The position numbers and the translations under genes were made by a program. A DNA stretch of 64,000 bases from assembly GCA_032821775.1 (NCBI GenBank), contig JAVLRN010000003.1, positions 186,001-250,000 of the forward strand, in the 5' to 3' direction. A model generated the notes under the pieces. It was not told where the DNA came from. It worked only from the letters and a program-made list of their open reading frames with translations, and searched no databases. The DNA is from Sanguinoderma infundibulare. Its lineage: Eukaryota; Basidiomycota; Agaricomycetes; Polyporales; Polyporaceae. Positions 55,892 to 64,000 of the stretch are shown here, piece by piece (within the stretch, counting starts at the first letter, position 1; the number at the start of each line of letters is the position of its first letter).

Positions 55892-55894
55892 TAA

Positions 55895-56869
55895 CACGGC
55901 GGGCAAAGGCCCCTGGCTCGTATGAGGACATTCATGGGAAACCCATGGCCGGCGTAGCGTGTCTCTATCACTTTCAGAAGAACAAAGAGAAGGACAAAGG
56001 GGCGGAAGGACACGCTAAATAGCGCACAAGCGTCCCAAGAGTTTCCCCGCAAGAACATAGGTCTTTGCGCGCCGTGTAAGCAATTGAAGGCTGCCATCGA
56101 AGAGGCTTGGACGGCGGGAATGACGGAAGGACAGCCTCAAAAATGCAGCGGAGAATGCATTCGTCTGCTCGCAACGGGAAGAAAGGAAATACGCACCAAG
56201 GACCCCGTTCCTGAGCAGGTAGCACGGCAGTAATACGGCGCGAGCAACACCTAGCCCTCACGCTCAGATGGGTCATATGCAAAGAAGCGTGAAACGTACA
56301 GGAGATGAACCATAGGGGGAGCGTTGGCTTGGTTGTGGTTCACACAGGCCCGTCGAAACGCTTGTACCAAAGGAGGACAGAGGGTACACTGATTGCGATT
56401 CGGGGCAGGATTAATCTCGGCCATGACCGTCCACGTGTCAGCGTGGAAGTGAGAGGAGATCGCGTCAAACCTAGGGCAGGGTGGCCCGTATAGTTCATGA
56501 TCGTTTATTGACACAGAATGAGTGCTAGCACTGTCGGACGATGTCTGCTGCGGTGCCAAAAAGGAGTCATCGCGAAATACAGTATGCATTGGGCTCTCCC
56601 GTCTTGTAGACATACAAAGAACCAAACAGTCCCGGGGCGGAAGTCGGAGCGCGATCATCTGCAAGCAATCCAGAGGTACTGAACGAGAACGGCGAGTCGA
56701 GCAATGGGTGTTCGGAAGCGGTTGGCTGGGTCTCGGGAAGCTGCAATGGAGGAAGGTGATGGAGAAAGGAAATGGGGTCGTCATCGGGCAGACTCGTCGT
56801 GCCAAGGCGGAAGAGGTCCAAGAACTCGAAGTGGACAGTCGTGGGATCATCGGATGTAAGCCCGTGACA
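55895..56869. other. H3 upstream region and M-A 3' flank
   Basis: 56060-56330 is the conserved hydrophobin upstream block, in inverted orientation. 56290-56530 has no match in the other arm, at the place where that arm carries the Hsp20 relic. 56540-56869 resembles the M-A 3' flank (GGGAGAGCC/GGCTCTCCC context also seen near 25505 and 41205). I see no gene. Confidence 0.5.
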
Positions 56870-57751
56870 TCAGAAGTTGCGGCTGTGGGGGACGGTGAGG
56901 GTAGCGACGTCGTACTCGTCGTCGTCGGCCACAAGACCGTCGGCGGCAGGGTTGGAGTTCCAGACGATGGCATCGCGCTTGCCCGCGGCGAGGTCAGAGA
57001 GGGAGACCGACATGGAAAGAGCGTCGAGGAACGCCGCGTACTGCTTGCTGTCAATCGGGACGTCGCACACGGTCCCGGCGTCCGAGGAGAACGAGGACGA
57101 GCTGTCACGCTTGGAGAGGTTCGCGTCTGCGGCAGGGGTGCAGATGGTTCGCGAGGAGCCGGCGTTCAAGCGAGTGGAGAACGAGAGGGGACCAGGGACG
57201 CTGGAGGAAGTCGACCGGATGGAAGCGAACCAGTCCGAGACCTTGAAGACGGAACGGCGGGGAGGGGGATCGGCGTTCATCACGGAGGCGATGATTGCCG
57301 CGTCGACGTCAGCGAGTGTGGTCGAAGGGTCGCGGGCCAAGGCGACCCACGACTCCTTGAGCATGGCTTCTCTGGAGAGGGTTGTGTACTGGTCCTCGCT
57401 GTCGTCGAAGGTGGCTGACCACTCGTGCGTTGCGTCCACAGGAGACAGCGCAAGCTCCACGTCGTAAGGCTTGGAAGGGGTTGACGAGGGGGAGGATACG
57501 CCTTGGACCTTCCCTTCGGAAGACTCAAAGAGCTGCGAGACGGGAACTTGGGCCTCGACCTGGGTCGTGCACTGGGCAGGGCTACGGCGGTGACGACGGG
57601 AGATGACGATGATTCCAGTAATGAGCACCATGAGGAAGGCGAGAATCGAGATGCAAAGGAGTGCAAGGATCTGAGGCGACATCGAGCTGAAGACGTCCGT
57701 GCCGGAGAGGAACCGAGGCTTATGCTGGTTCTGAGGGATTGAGGATGCCAT
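56870..57751 (-). CDS. single-pass membrane protein, family M-A, copy d
   Basis: 293 residues, one exon. The first 70 residues are almost those of copy a: MASSIPQNQHKPRFLSGTDV, helix about 27-50 (ILALLCISILAFLMVLITG), SRRHRRSP, TTQVEAQVPVSQ. The tail has MLKESWVALARDPSTTLADV, a 24-residue insertion relative to copy a (STRLNAGSSRTICTPAADAN region), KQYAAFLDALSMSVSLSDLA and the acidic end DDDEYDVATLTVPHSRNF. An in-frame ATG at 57943 would add 64 residues, including WSLLRFVPLFHL; copy a has matching upstream sequence, so a longer or spliced N-terminus remains possible. It lies between F-box F10 and hydrophobin H3. Confidence 0.8.
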   Translation of the reverse strand: MASSIPQNQHKPRFLSGTDVFSSMSPQILALLCISILAFLMVLITGIIVISRRHRRSPAQCTTQVEAQVPVSQLFESSEGKVQGVSSPSSTPSKPYDVELALSPVDATHEWSATFDDSEDQYTTLSREAMLKESWVALARDPSTTLADVDAAIIASVMNADPPPRRSVFKVSDWFASIRSTSSSVPGPLSFSTRLNAGSSRTICTPAADANLSKRDSSSSFSSDAGTVCDVPIDSKQYAAFLDALSMSVSLSDLAAGKRDAIVWNSNPAADGLVADDDEYDVATLTVPHSRNF

Positions 57752-58516
57752 TGTACAGTCAAACGAGTGGTGGCGAACGTTGATTGAAGAGGCGGAAGAG
57801 GAGGAAGTACCAGGGAAGGCGGAAAAGGAGGAAGGACCGGGAAGATGGAAGAGCGGGACGAACCTGAGGAGAGACCAGAGACAGCTCGTCGCCGACTTGA
57901 AGTACTTTCCGACCAGAGGCTGACCATCAGCCGCAATCTGCACCCCCAGCCTCCTGGTTCTCGATGATGACGTATGCGACCGAAGTCATGCTGACCGTCA
58001 GGCGCGCCGAGGATGGCCTATTCCCTTGAGATACTGATGGCTGTGAGAACGGTTCTGCGACGAGGAACGTATTCAGAGGCCGGGCAGAATGTCGATGACA
58101 GTGGATGGTTTGCACTCACTCACATTTCTTCCGTGGAATGCCCGTGTCGGATCTACGAGGAGTTTCCTGCATGGTAGGGTCGTTGCCAGCACTGGCTGCC
58201 AGCAGGAAAGGATGGGAATTGGGGTCGAGGAAGGTATTGTCGTCGATGGCGTCTGCAGTGCCGTGATCACGGTCATGGCCGAGGCCCGACGGCCCCGTGG
58301 CACCGTCTCCGATTCCGAGTCTGGCATCATCATATCATCCTACACAATGTGAGCGTTGTGCTGCACATACATATGACTCAACAAGATCTACGTATATGCC
58401 AAATTTACAGCGTGCTTGGAACGGGTTAATGATACAAAATGACTTGGTTTGAAGTCGAAGACACTGTTAGTAAGTAGTAGATAGGCGGGGGGACCGTGGC
58501 GTTCACTGGCACTACG

Positions 58517-60052
58517 CTACCCTTCCTCTACTTCAACGGTCCCTCGCGTCTGGTGGCATCGCAGGGTCACCTGGACTTTCATCGCAGAGGGGACCGCATC
58601 ACGGAGATCACGACACAGTTCATCCAGGTCCAGTTTCGCGGCATCCTGCTCTGCGGGACATAGAGGATGATCGTCATCTCCATGATCTTCACGGTGCGCG
58701 TCGTCGAAGTCAATGCACAGCAACAAACGGTCGCGCACACTGACAGTGCCCAGCATCTTCGTAATTTTGTCCTTCAAACAGCTGTCAGCTCCGCACTGAT
58801 GACAGAAGGATTGGGTCCCCTTGAAGATTTTGCTCACCAAGACTTCTTTGAAACCAAAGCCTTCAATAGCCAGGTAGACGTAGTCAAAGTCATTCACGTC
58901 GAGCGTCAGCGTAAGCTCTCGGAGGTTGGGTGAGTCGCGGCATGATCGTGCAAATGCGGCGGTGAACGCACGCGCGCGGAAGTACGAGAAGTGGGAAAAG
59001 CTGGCCTCCAGAATGACGGGACCAGCGGCCGACAAGACGTCGGAGAGCATGTCTGGCGTGAACTGGCAGCGATCGGTGAGACGAAGGTGGTGTATCGGAC
59101 ACGAGAGCCCGAGGTTCCACAGCATCGTGATGGTGCCCTCGAATAGATACAGCGACGTCCATGAACCGTGCTGGCGCAACTGAGATACGTTGCTGTCTCG
59201 CAACGCCAGCAATCCGCATATCATGACTTTGTGACACTGGCCTAGGCTTGGAATCTTCAGTTCCTTGAGGTTGGGGAACGCATGAGCGTAGTTCCGAATC
59301 ACGGGAGAAAGCGGATATGATTGGAGCGTAAGGGTGTGCATCAGTGGATACTGGGGACCATCTTCAACATTTGCAGGGATGAATTCGTGGCAGATGTACA
59401 GCGCGCGGAGATGAGCTTGGAATGGGCGAAGGAGATGGATGACGTCTCCGTCGGATGCGTCGTCACGGTTCTGGAAGGACGGCATCACATGGATCTTCAC
59501 TCTTTCGAGGTTCGAGGACATCAATTTGAGCATCTCGATTGAGAGCTTTCCGAGAAAGAAGAAACCAATCTCCTTGATGGTGATCAACGCGGAGATCGCC
59601 TTGGACAACGGATGGTGTGCGGAAAGAAGATCTTCCAACTCCCAGATGTGCAAGGTCTGGAGCTGAGAGACCGACCACAGCATATTCTCGAGCCGTTCGA
59701 AGGTCGATCGAGAAAGGCGATGGATGCAGTATAGTTCGAGGTGGAGGGAGAAGTGGCGCAAGGAAGGCATACGGGAGCATCTATCCGCATTCATGAACGG
59801 AAGGAAGGATTCCAGCTGCTGCTTGGTGTGAATAGAAACAGGCGTGTCCTTGAGGAAGAGTCTCCCCCCTTTTTCGTAGAGGTCGCGGGAAGTCGACATC
59901 AGGGCCAGCTTCGTGGACCGGTCCTCCGCCAAGGAAAGGATCTCCAAGAGCACGTCGATAAGCATCATCTGCGAATGTGGGCTACTTGGTCGAGGGTTTG
60001 ATAGACGCAGTGCGATGGAAAAGTGACGCACTGGATCGATTGGAGCGTTCAT
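58517..60052 (-). CDS. F-box-like/LRR-type protein, copy F10 (intact)
   Basis: Open across 511 codons on the minus strand. Paralogues predict an intron at about 58837-58772 (GTGAGC ... TTGAAG, 66 bp, a multiple of three), giving about 489 residues when spliced. The family start is MMLIDVLLEILSLAEDRSTK at about codon 29, after TTCGCAG, so the upstream 28 codons may be leader. Typical blocks are VSQLQTLHIWELEDLLSAHH, GDVIHLLRPFQAHLRALYI, LRQHGSWTSLYLFEGTITML, LGLSCPIHHLRL and the last exon (MLGTVSVRDRLLLCIDFDD ... CHQTRGTVEVEEG). The C-terminal part has extra Asp/His residues (AHREDHGDDDH). It may serve as an SCF substrate receptor. It is head to head with oxygenase D-A and the mirror counterpart of F5. 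Confidence 0.82.
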   Translation of the reverse strand: MNAPIDPVRHFSIALRLSNPRPSSPHSQMMLIDVLLEILSLAEDRSTKLALMSTSRDLYEKGGRLFLKDTPVSIHTKQQLESFLPFMNADRCSRMPSLRHFSLHLELYCIHRLSRSTFERLENMLWSVSQLQTLHIWELEDLLSAHHPLSKAISALITIKEIGFFFLGKLSIEMLKLMSSNLERVKIHVMPSFQNRDDASDGDVIHLLRPFQAHLRALYICHEFIPANVEDGPQYPLMHTLTLQSYPLSPVIRNYAHAFPNLKELKIPSLGQCHKVMICGLLALRDSNVSQLRQHGSWTSLYLFEGTITMLWNLGLSCPIHHLRLTDRCQFTPDMLSDVLSAAGPVILEASFSHFSYFRARAFTAAFARSCRDSPNLRELTLTLDVNDFDYVYLAIEGFGFKEVLVSKIFKGTQSFCHQCGADSCLKDKITKMLGTVSVRDRLLLCIDFDDAHREDHGDDDHPLCPAEQDAAKLDLDELCRDLRDAVPSAMKVQVTLRCHQTRGTVEVEEG

Positions 60053-60589
60053 CGCTCAATCAAAATCGCAATCTGCAACAATGCCGCCATTAACGATGAC
60101 TTTACAGCCAATATGAAACGATGGAAACTCACCAAGGCTCGAGCAGGTCGACAAGCTGGAGGTCTTGTCTGGCGCTTGCGTTGCCACTGCACACCGCCGG
60201 CTTTTGCCGAGCTGGTGCCCACACAATGTGCTATCCCATCATGATACTGTCCTGCAGGCTGCAGCCCAAGCTTGACCTCGTCACTGGTTAATCGATTACT
60301 ACGTACGAATCCATTTCGCTTTTGGATCTCTTCCTCTGTCAGAATTGGAAACCAAGTCGGGGTCTTATGTTACCCAAATTGCTCAAAAGTCAGCAGACGC
60401 GTACGTGTCTTTTTTACATACCGCTGGGAACGGGCGAACGACACCAAAAGCAACCGCGAAGTCGAAGACTGGGAACGTCGTCAGGAGGCCTGTGGCTGCT
60501 GGAATTAGCTCACCGCACGGAGAGCCGCGAGACGTGCTGAGGCGTACATAAAAATGATATAGTGCGTTTACTACGATGTTCGATTCCCC
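60053..60589. promoter_or_regulatory. shared divergent promoter of F10 and oxygenase D-A
   Basis: 537 bp between two start codons facing away from each other. The inverted counterpart is the interval between D-B and F9 (50219-51246). Conserved words include GCTCAAAAGTCAGCAGACG, GGGAACGGGCGAACGACACC and CGGAGAGCCGCGAG. On the oxygenase side TACATAAA (near 60545) is a weak TATA element. On the F-box side GGTGAGTTTCCATC (minus strand) is probably the donor of the leader intron. Confidence 0.5.
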
Positions 60590-62010
60590 ATGCCTGGACT
60601 GACGACGTTTCCGCCCTTTCCGGACGACGTCCCTACGTTCCCGCTGATCGTCGTAGACTACCAGCTGGTGAAGGCCGGTGACGAAGGTGAGATCGACAAG
60701 CTCTGGAAGGCTGCGACGGAGTTGGGGTTCTGGTAGTACGTATCATCAGTCCTTTCTTGCACTCCGCTCCCTCCGTATTCAGCATCCGATGTTTAGCCTG
60801 AAGAACCATGGGGTAGACGAAGTCGACGACATGTTCGAGATGGGACGTGAGACGATGGCTCTGCCTCTCGACGAGAAGCACAAGTTCGACCAGGCAGATG
60901 ACGGCGGCTCGTTCGGGTGAGTTCTTCATTGAAGTGCGCTGCACAACTCGGCGCCTACCTCCCACCCCTCCATCTCGACGGCAGGTACAAAGGCCCCGGT
61001 GTCAGATTCATAGACGACAACGGCACCCCGGAAGTCACCGAGGCGATCAACATCGCCAAAGATGACGCCCTCGCCTCGCCTGGCATCGTCCACCGCACCT
61101 ATCCCTCAACCGTGAACGCGCGCATGGAGTCGACCATCAAGCCCTTCGTCGAGAAGTCGCTCGCCATCAACCACTTCCTTATCGACGTCCTGAACGACAA
61201 GCTCAGGCTCCCGAAGGGCACGCTCGCGGAATTCCACGCGGCGCAGGAGCACAGCGGGTGTGTCGCGCGTGTGATTCATGCTCCCCCTCAGCTTGTATCC
61301 GAGGGGAAGCTGCTCACGACGGCGCACACGGACTACGGGTCGCTGGTGAGTCCTCAGAAGCGGCACTCCTTCTCGCAGTTCGAGTCTCATACCACCGCAT
61401 CACCAGACATTCCTCCACAACCGCCTAGGAGGCTTGCAAGTCCTCCCGCCGGGCTCCGACAGATGGTACTATGTCAAGGTAAGTGCTGTTTATGAAGACA
61501 GTGCCCGGATGTTCACAGGCGGCATACAGCCACTCCCCGGACACGCCATATGCAATGTGGGCGACGCCATGAACATCTTCAGTGGTGGCATCCTTCGTTC
61601 CAACATCCATCGTGTCGTGTCAGTCGCCCCGTCTCCCCCTCGTTTCGTCTTTTCTCACGTTAGGATGCACATAGCCCGCCTCCGAAGGATCAAGCCCAGT
61701 TCGAACGCTGGTCACTCGTGTATTTCACCCGCCCGAACGATGCAGTCCAGCTCAGGCACCAGGGAGAAAGGAGCGAAAAGATCGCCGAGGCGGTCAAAAA
61801 GGCGCCTCCGGGGAAGTACGAGCCTGGGTTGACGGCGGGGGAGTGGCTGGCGAGGCGGATCAGGTCGAAGCGGGCCACTCATTACAACGTACGTGCTCAT
61901 TGTGTGCGGGCGCGGGGTGGGCGGCTGACGGGGATCTCCAGGATCCGGAGAACCAGAAGGTCAGGCTCGGGACAGCGGACACCGTCATTCCGGGCGTCGG
62001 ATATGCTTGA
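60590..62010 (+). CDS. 2OG-Fe(II) oxygenase, isopenicillin-N-synthase-like, copy D-A
   Basis: Exons 60590-60735, 60797-60916, 60985-61345, 61407-61478, 61530-61618, 61675-61888 and 61942-62010; 356 residues, all introns GT-AG and 50-68 bp. The N-terminal dioxygenase domain includes LKNHGVDEVDDMFEMG. The core has TAHTDYGSL (H203, D205), SNIHRV (H260) and ERWSLVYF (R274, S276). Gly-rich GGLQVLPPGSDRW and GDAMNIFSGG are standard for the 2OG-FeII_Oxy fold. No targeting signal is seen. The fifth splice site splits a Val codon (GT/C before PPPKDQ), a position shared with its siblings. Substrate unknown. It is the last member of the mirror cassette and closest to D-B. Confidence 0.88.
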
Positions 62011-62761
62011 AGTGCGGTGTTTAAGTCACTCAGGTTCCGGTGTGGACTCTATCTGCGAAATGCGGGCTATCGATACGAGGGGTTAATAGAGCACTGAAAT
62101 TGCGAGGAAAAACGACATTCTTGGAGTCTGTGTACTCTGAAAAGCGGTGCTCACGGACGCGGTGACTCGGACTCGGAAGAGCCGAGCAACGTGCATGGCC
62201 GACCACATGATTGGGTCCATATGAGCACGAATCGCGATGCGGTGCGACACGGGTACGTTTTCTCGGACGTCACAGTCACTTCTCACCCTCATCGGCCTCA
62301 GGCTGCAGCTCTTCCCATCCCTCTCCCCCTTCCGGCTTGTTTGTTGATCAACAAAAGCCTTCAAGTGCAGGTCAACATCGGCGGCAGGAACGCAAACGAG
62401 CACAGGTTGACTGTGCACTTGAGATTGTGGTCGAAAACCGCGAACGCTCGGACCACTGGCGTGGCTTCTCTAGATGGTGGACCGCTTCCATCTGTCAAGG
62501 ATGGATTCGCTGTGTTTTCTAGAGAACCAAGGAGGCCTCGAGGCTGTTGGATTGCGCGCTACCTGCTTGGATATATTATACTGTCGCCTGCGAGGAATAT
62601 ATCCAGTCTCAGTCACCCTCTCCCCCACGTGCTAACTTGCTTCCTCTCGAGCGGAAACCTTTTCACGGCCTCCGCATCCTTCTGTCGTCGTAAGCACGGG
62701 TCGCATACCATAACTCACCGTTTTCATCGTCAACATCGATCACCACGCCTCGTATGACTCT
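62011..62761. other. intergenic, no supported gene
   Basis: A 188-codon plus-strand frame (62191-62757) covers most of it but has no domain and drifting composition. GATATATTATA near 62570-62580 is an AT-rich core-promoter candidate for the next gene, some 190 bp from its ATG. Confidence 0.4.
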
Positions 62762-63539
62762 ATGACCGATGAACACTGGAAGAAGTACCGCTTGTTCATG
62801 CCTCACAACCCGCCTTCGAATGGGAACATTAGCCAGTCGTCAACTCGTGTGCAAGCTCTTGTAGAACAGGAGGTGAGCTCTTGTGTATGGTTGCCCATGT
62901 ACGACCAACTCACCATGATCCCGAGCCCCAGCGTGTTCTTAGAGGTCGACCGTTTCAAGAGGGGGAGGTGGTTCTCGTCGTGCTTCCCTACGTGCCATAC
63001 GAGAGCGGTCGACCGCTTCAGCCTACGGAGTGCGTCGAGGTCGAGTTCACCACCAACTGTGGCGGCAAGCTTAGGTTGAGGGATGCTCTTGACGAAGACT
63101 GTCCTGGTTTGGATGAGGGCGACTATCCCGCTCCTCTTGGACAAGTCTCGGCGAAGCTGTCGGTACGACTGCACGTCAGTGTCTCCGTCGCTTCCAAAAT
63201 AGGTCATTACTTACCACCATTCCAGTTTGACGGATGGGAAGAATATACCAGACGAATCATGGCGCGCAGGTCAACGGCAAACGGCGAGCCGATTGCCAAG
63301 AAGATCCTCGCTTACAAGATCGCTGAAGAGACGAAAGTTTACATGGTACGTTGATCACACAAGAACCTCCTCGGCTGCAGAAGTGACGGATTCTGTTTCA
63401 GGATAATAACGGGAACGCCCTTGATTACGAAGGACGAACGATTGGGTTCGAAGACCTATACCTTGACAGACTGGTGAAGGTCTCGGCACACTCTTGGGAA
63501 CCAGTGTTTCATGTTCAGTCGTGGAAATTTCCCTCGTGA
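62762..63539 (+). CDS. hypothetical protein, four exons
   Basis: Join 62762-62872, 62932-63162, 63226-63345 and 63402-63539; 199 residues, all junctions in phase 0. It opens MTDEHWKKYRLFMPHNPP and contains GEVVLVVLPYVPYESGRPLQ, EFTTNCGGKLRLRDAL, WEEYTRRIMARRSTANGEPI and a conserved-looking end YEGRTIGFEDLYLDRLVKVS, HSWEPVFHVQSW. There is no signal peptide, helix or known domain that I can name. The third intron (63163-63225) is a multiple of three without stops, so it could be retained; the first acceptor could be 62926 instead of 62932. It does not belong to any of the duplicated families. Coding character (even composition, four consistent splice pairs) is the main support. Confidence 0.65.
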
Positions 63540-63739
63540 ACGAGAACTCCAATGTCTATGTACGACATAGTTATGTATACGTCAGCGCCTTTAGTTTCAG
63601 ATTGAACCTCGTCGCCCACCTGCGCCTGTACTAGTATATAGTTGTGATAGCAGCTTCCCCCGAAACACTCTCACGCTTTCAATGATTAGAACCTGGGATC
63701 CATGTCAATGACCACGATAGACAATGAGGTAACTCGAGG

Positions 63740-64000
63740 ACTTACTGGCCGATCTCTCGGCTCGAGACCTTGGAGATCAATCCTTTGAAAGGCTTTCTTT
63801 CCGTAGACCCTCCTTTTTCCAGGACCATCTCGGAGCTGACCAGCCTCAGGGAGATTCGTTTCTGAGGTATTGGAGGAGGGGCAGTAGAGACGCTCAAATG
63901 GATGCGCTCGAAGCTCGAGCAAGCACTTGTGGAGTCCTCTGCACTTGCGGGGACCGGGGGCCCAGGCCGTAGGAGGTCTGACGGAGATTTCATCCGTCTT
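63740..64000 (+). pseudogene. F-box-like relic at the window edge
   Basis: Plus-strand sequence ISRLETLEINPLKGFLSVDP, ISELTSLREIRF, then a TGA where F7 has the Ser of EIRFSEVG, then GIGGGAVETLKWMRSKLEQA and GDFIRL, all aligned with the central part of F7. The N-terminal third is absent upstream. The copy runs out of the window, so its C-terminal part is unseen. Confidence 0.65.

Larger units (their letters stand above)
52880..58330 (-). repeat. cassette arm 2 of the long inverted duplication
   Basis: Mirror image of 23870-28990: M-B (53033-54040), hydrophobin H3 (54801-55284) and M-A (56870-57751), all on the minus strand. Differences from arm 1: a 371-bp MITE upstream of H3, no Hsp20 relic, and about 240 bp of unmatched sequence at 56290-56530 in its place. 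Confidence 0.75.

Noticed and set aside
62191..62757. 188-codon plus-strand frame before the hypothetical gene
   Set aside because: No domain, uneven composition, ends just before the better-supported ATG at 62762.
1..64000. CRISPR arrays, prokaryotic operons, ribosomal RNA genes
   Set aside because: None seen; the sequence is eukaryotic with spliceosomal introns.

Overview
The window is nuclear DNA of a filamentous basidiomycete, probably an agaricomycete of the polypore type. Genes are split by short GT-AG introns of about 50-90 bp, class I hydrophobins are present, and F-box-like and 2OG-Fe(II) oxygenase families are expanded in tandem. The order Polyporales is inference; no species is claimed.

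Layout. Positions 1-4000 are GC-rich and hold no gene I can support. One four-exon C2H2 zinc-finger regulator follows (4074-6292), then about 2.2 kb without a clear gene. From 8.5 kb to 62.0 kb the window is a nest of duplications built from five gene families: (D) isopenicillin-N-synthase-like 2OG-Fe(II) oxygenases with seven coding exons; (F) F-box-like/LRR-type proteins with a small last exon; (M-A) and (M-B), two related families of single-pass membrane proteins that share a juxtamembrane TTQVEAQ motif; (H) class I hydrophobins. The order D(-) F(+) M-A(+) H(+) M-B(+) at 19.6-29.0 kb is repeated as an exact mirror image, M-B(-) H(-) M-A(-) F(-) D(+), at 52.9-62.0 kb. A rearranged third version (D, F, H, M-B, then an inverted M-A pair) lies at 30.4-41.3 kb. 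Extra F and D copies, mostly decayed, fill 8.5-18.1 kb and 45.9-52.4 kb.

State of the copies. All five recognisable full-length D genes splice to open frames with the HxD...H metal triad and an RxS motif. All three hydrophobins and all three M-B genes are open, as are three of four M-A genes. The F family is decaying: only three copies (8504, 11179 and the minus-strand 58517-60052) are intact, and the rest carry stops, frameshifts, deletions or an insertion.

Mobile DNA. Four insertions can be dated against paralogous sequence: a 2.55-kb hAT-like element with captured sequence that splits an F-box gene (42457-45011, 8-bp target duplication); a 316-bp hAT-like MITE (40803-41118); a 371-bp Harbinger/Tourist-like MITE beside a hydrophobin (55521-55891); and a 409-bp SINE-like retroposon with an (ATC)n tail (50647-51055). 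A start-less Hsp20 relic lies inside one cassette. The right edge holds a four-exon gene of unknown function (62762-63539) and the start of another decayed F-box copy.

How the genes may work together: hydrophobins coat aerial hyphae and other surfaces, and the two membrane families always travel near them, so a cell-surface or hyphal-development role for the cassette is possible. That is inference; repeated segmental duplication alone could also explain the arrangement.
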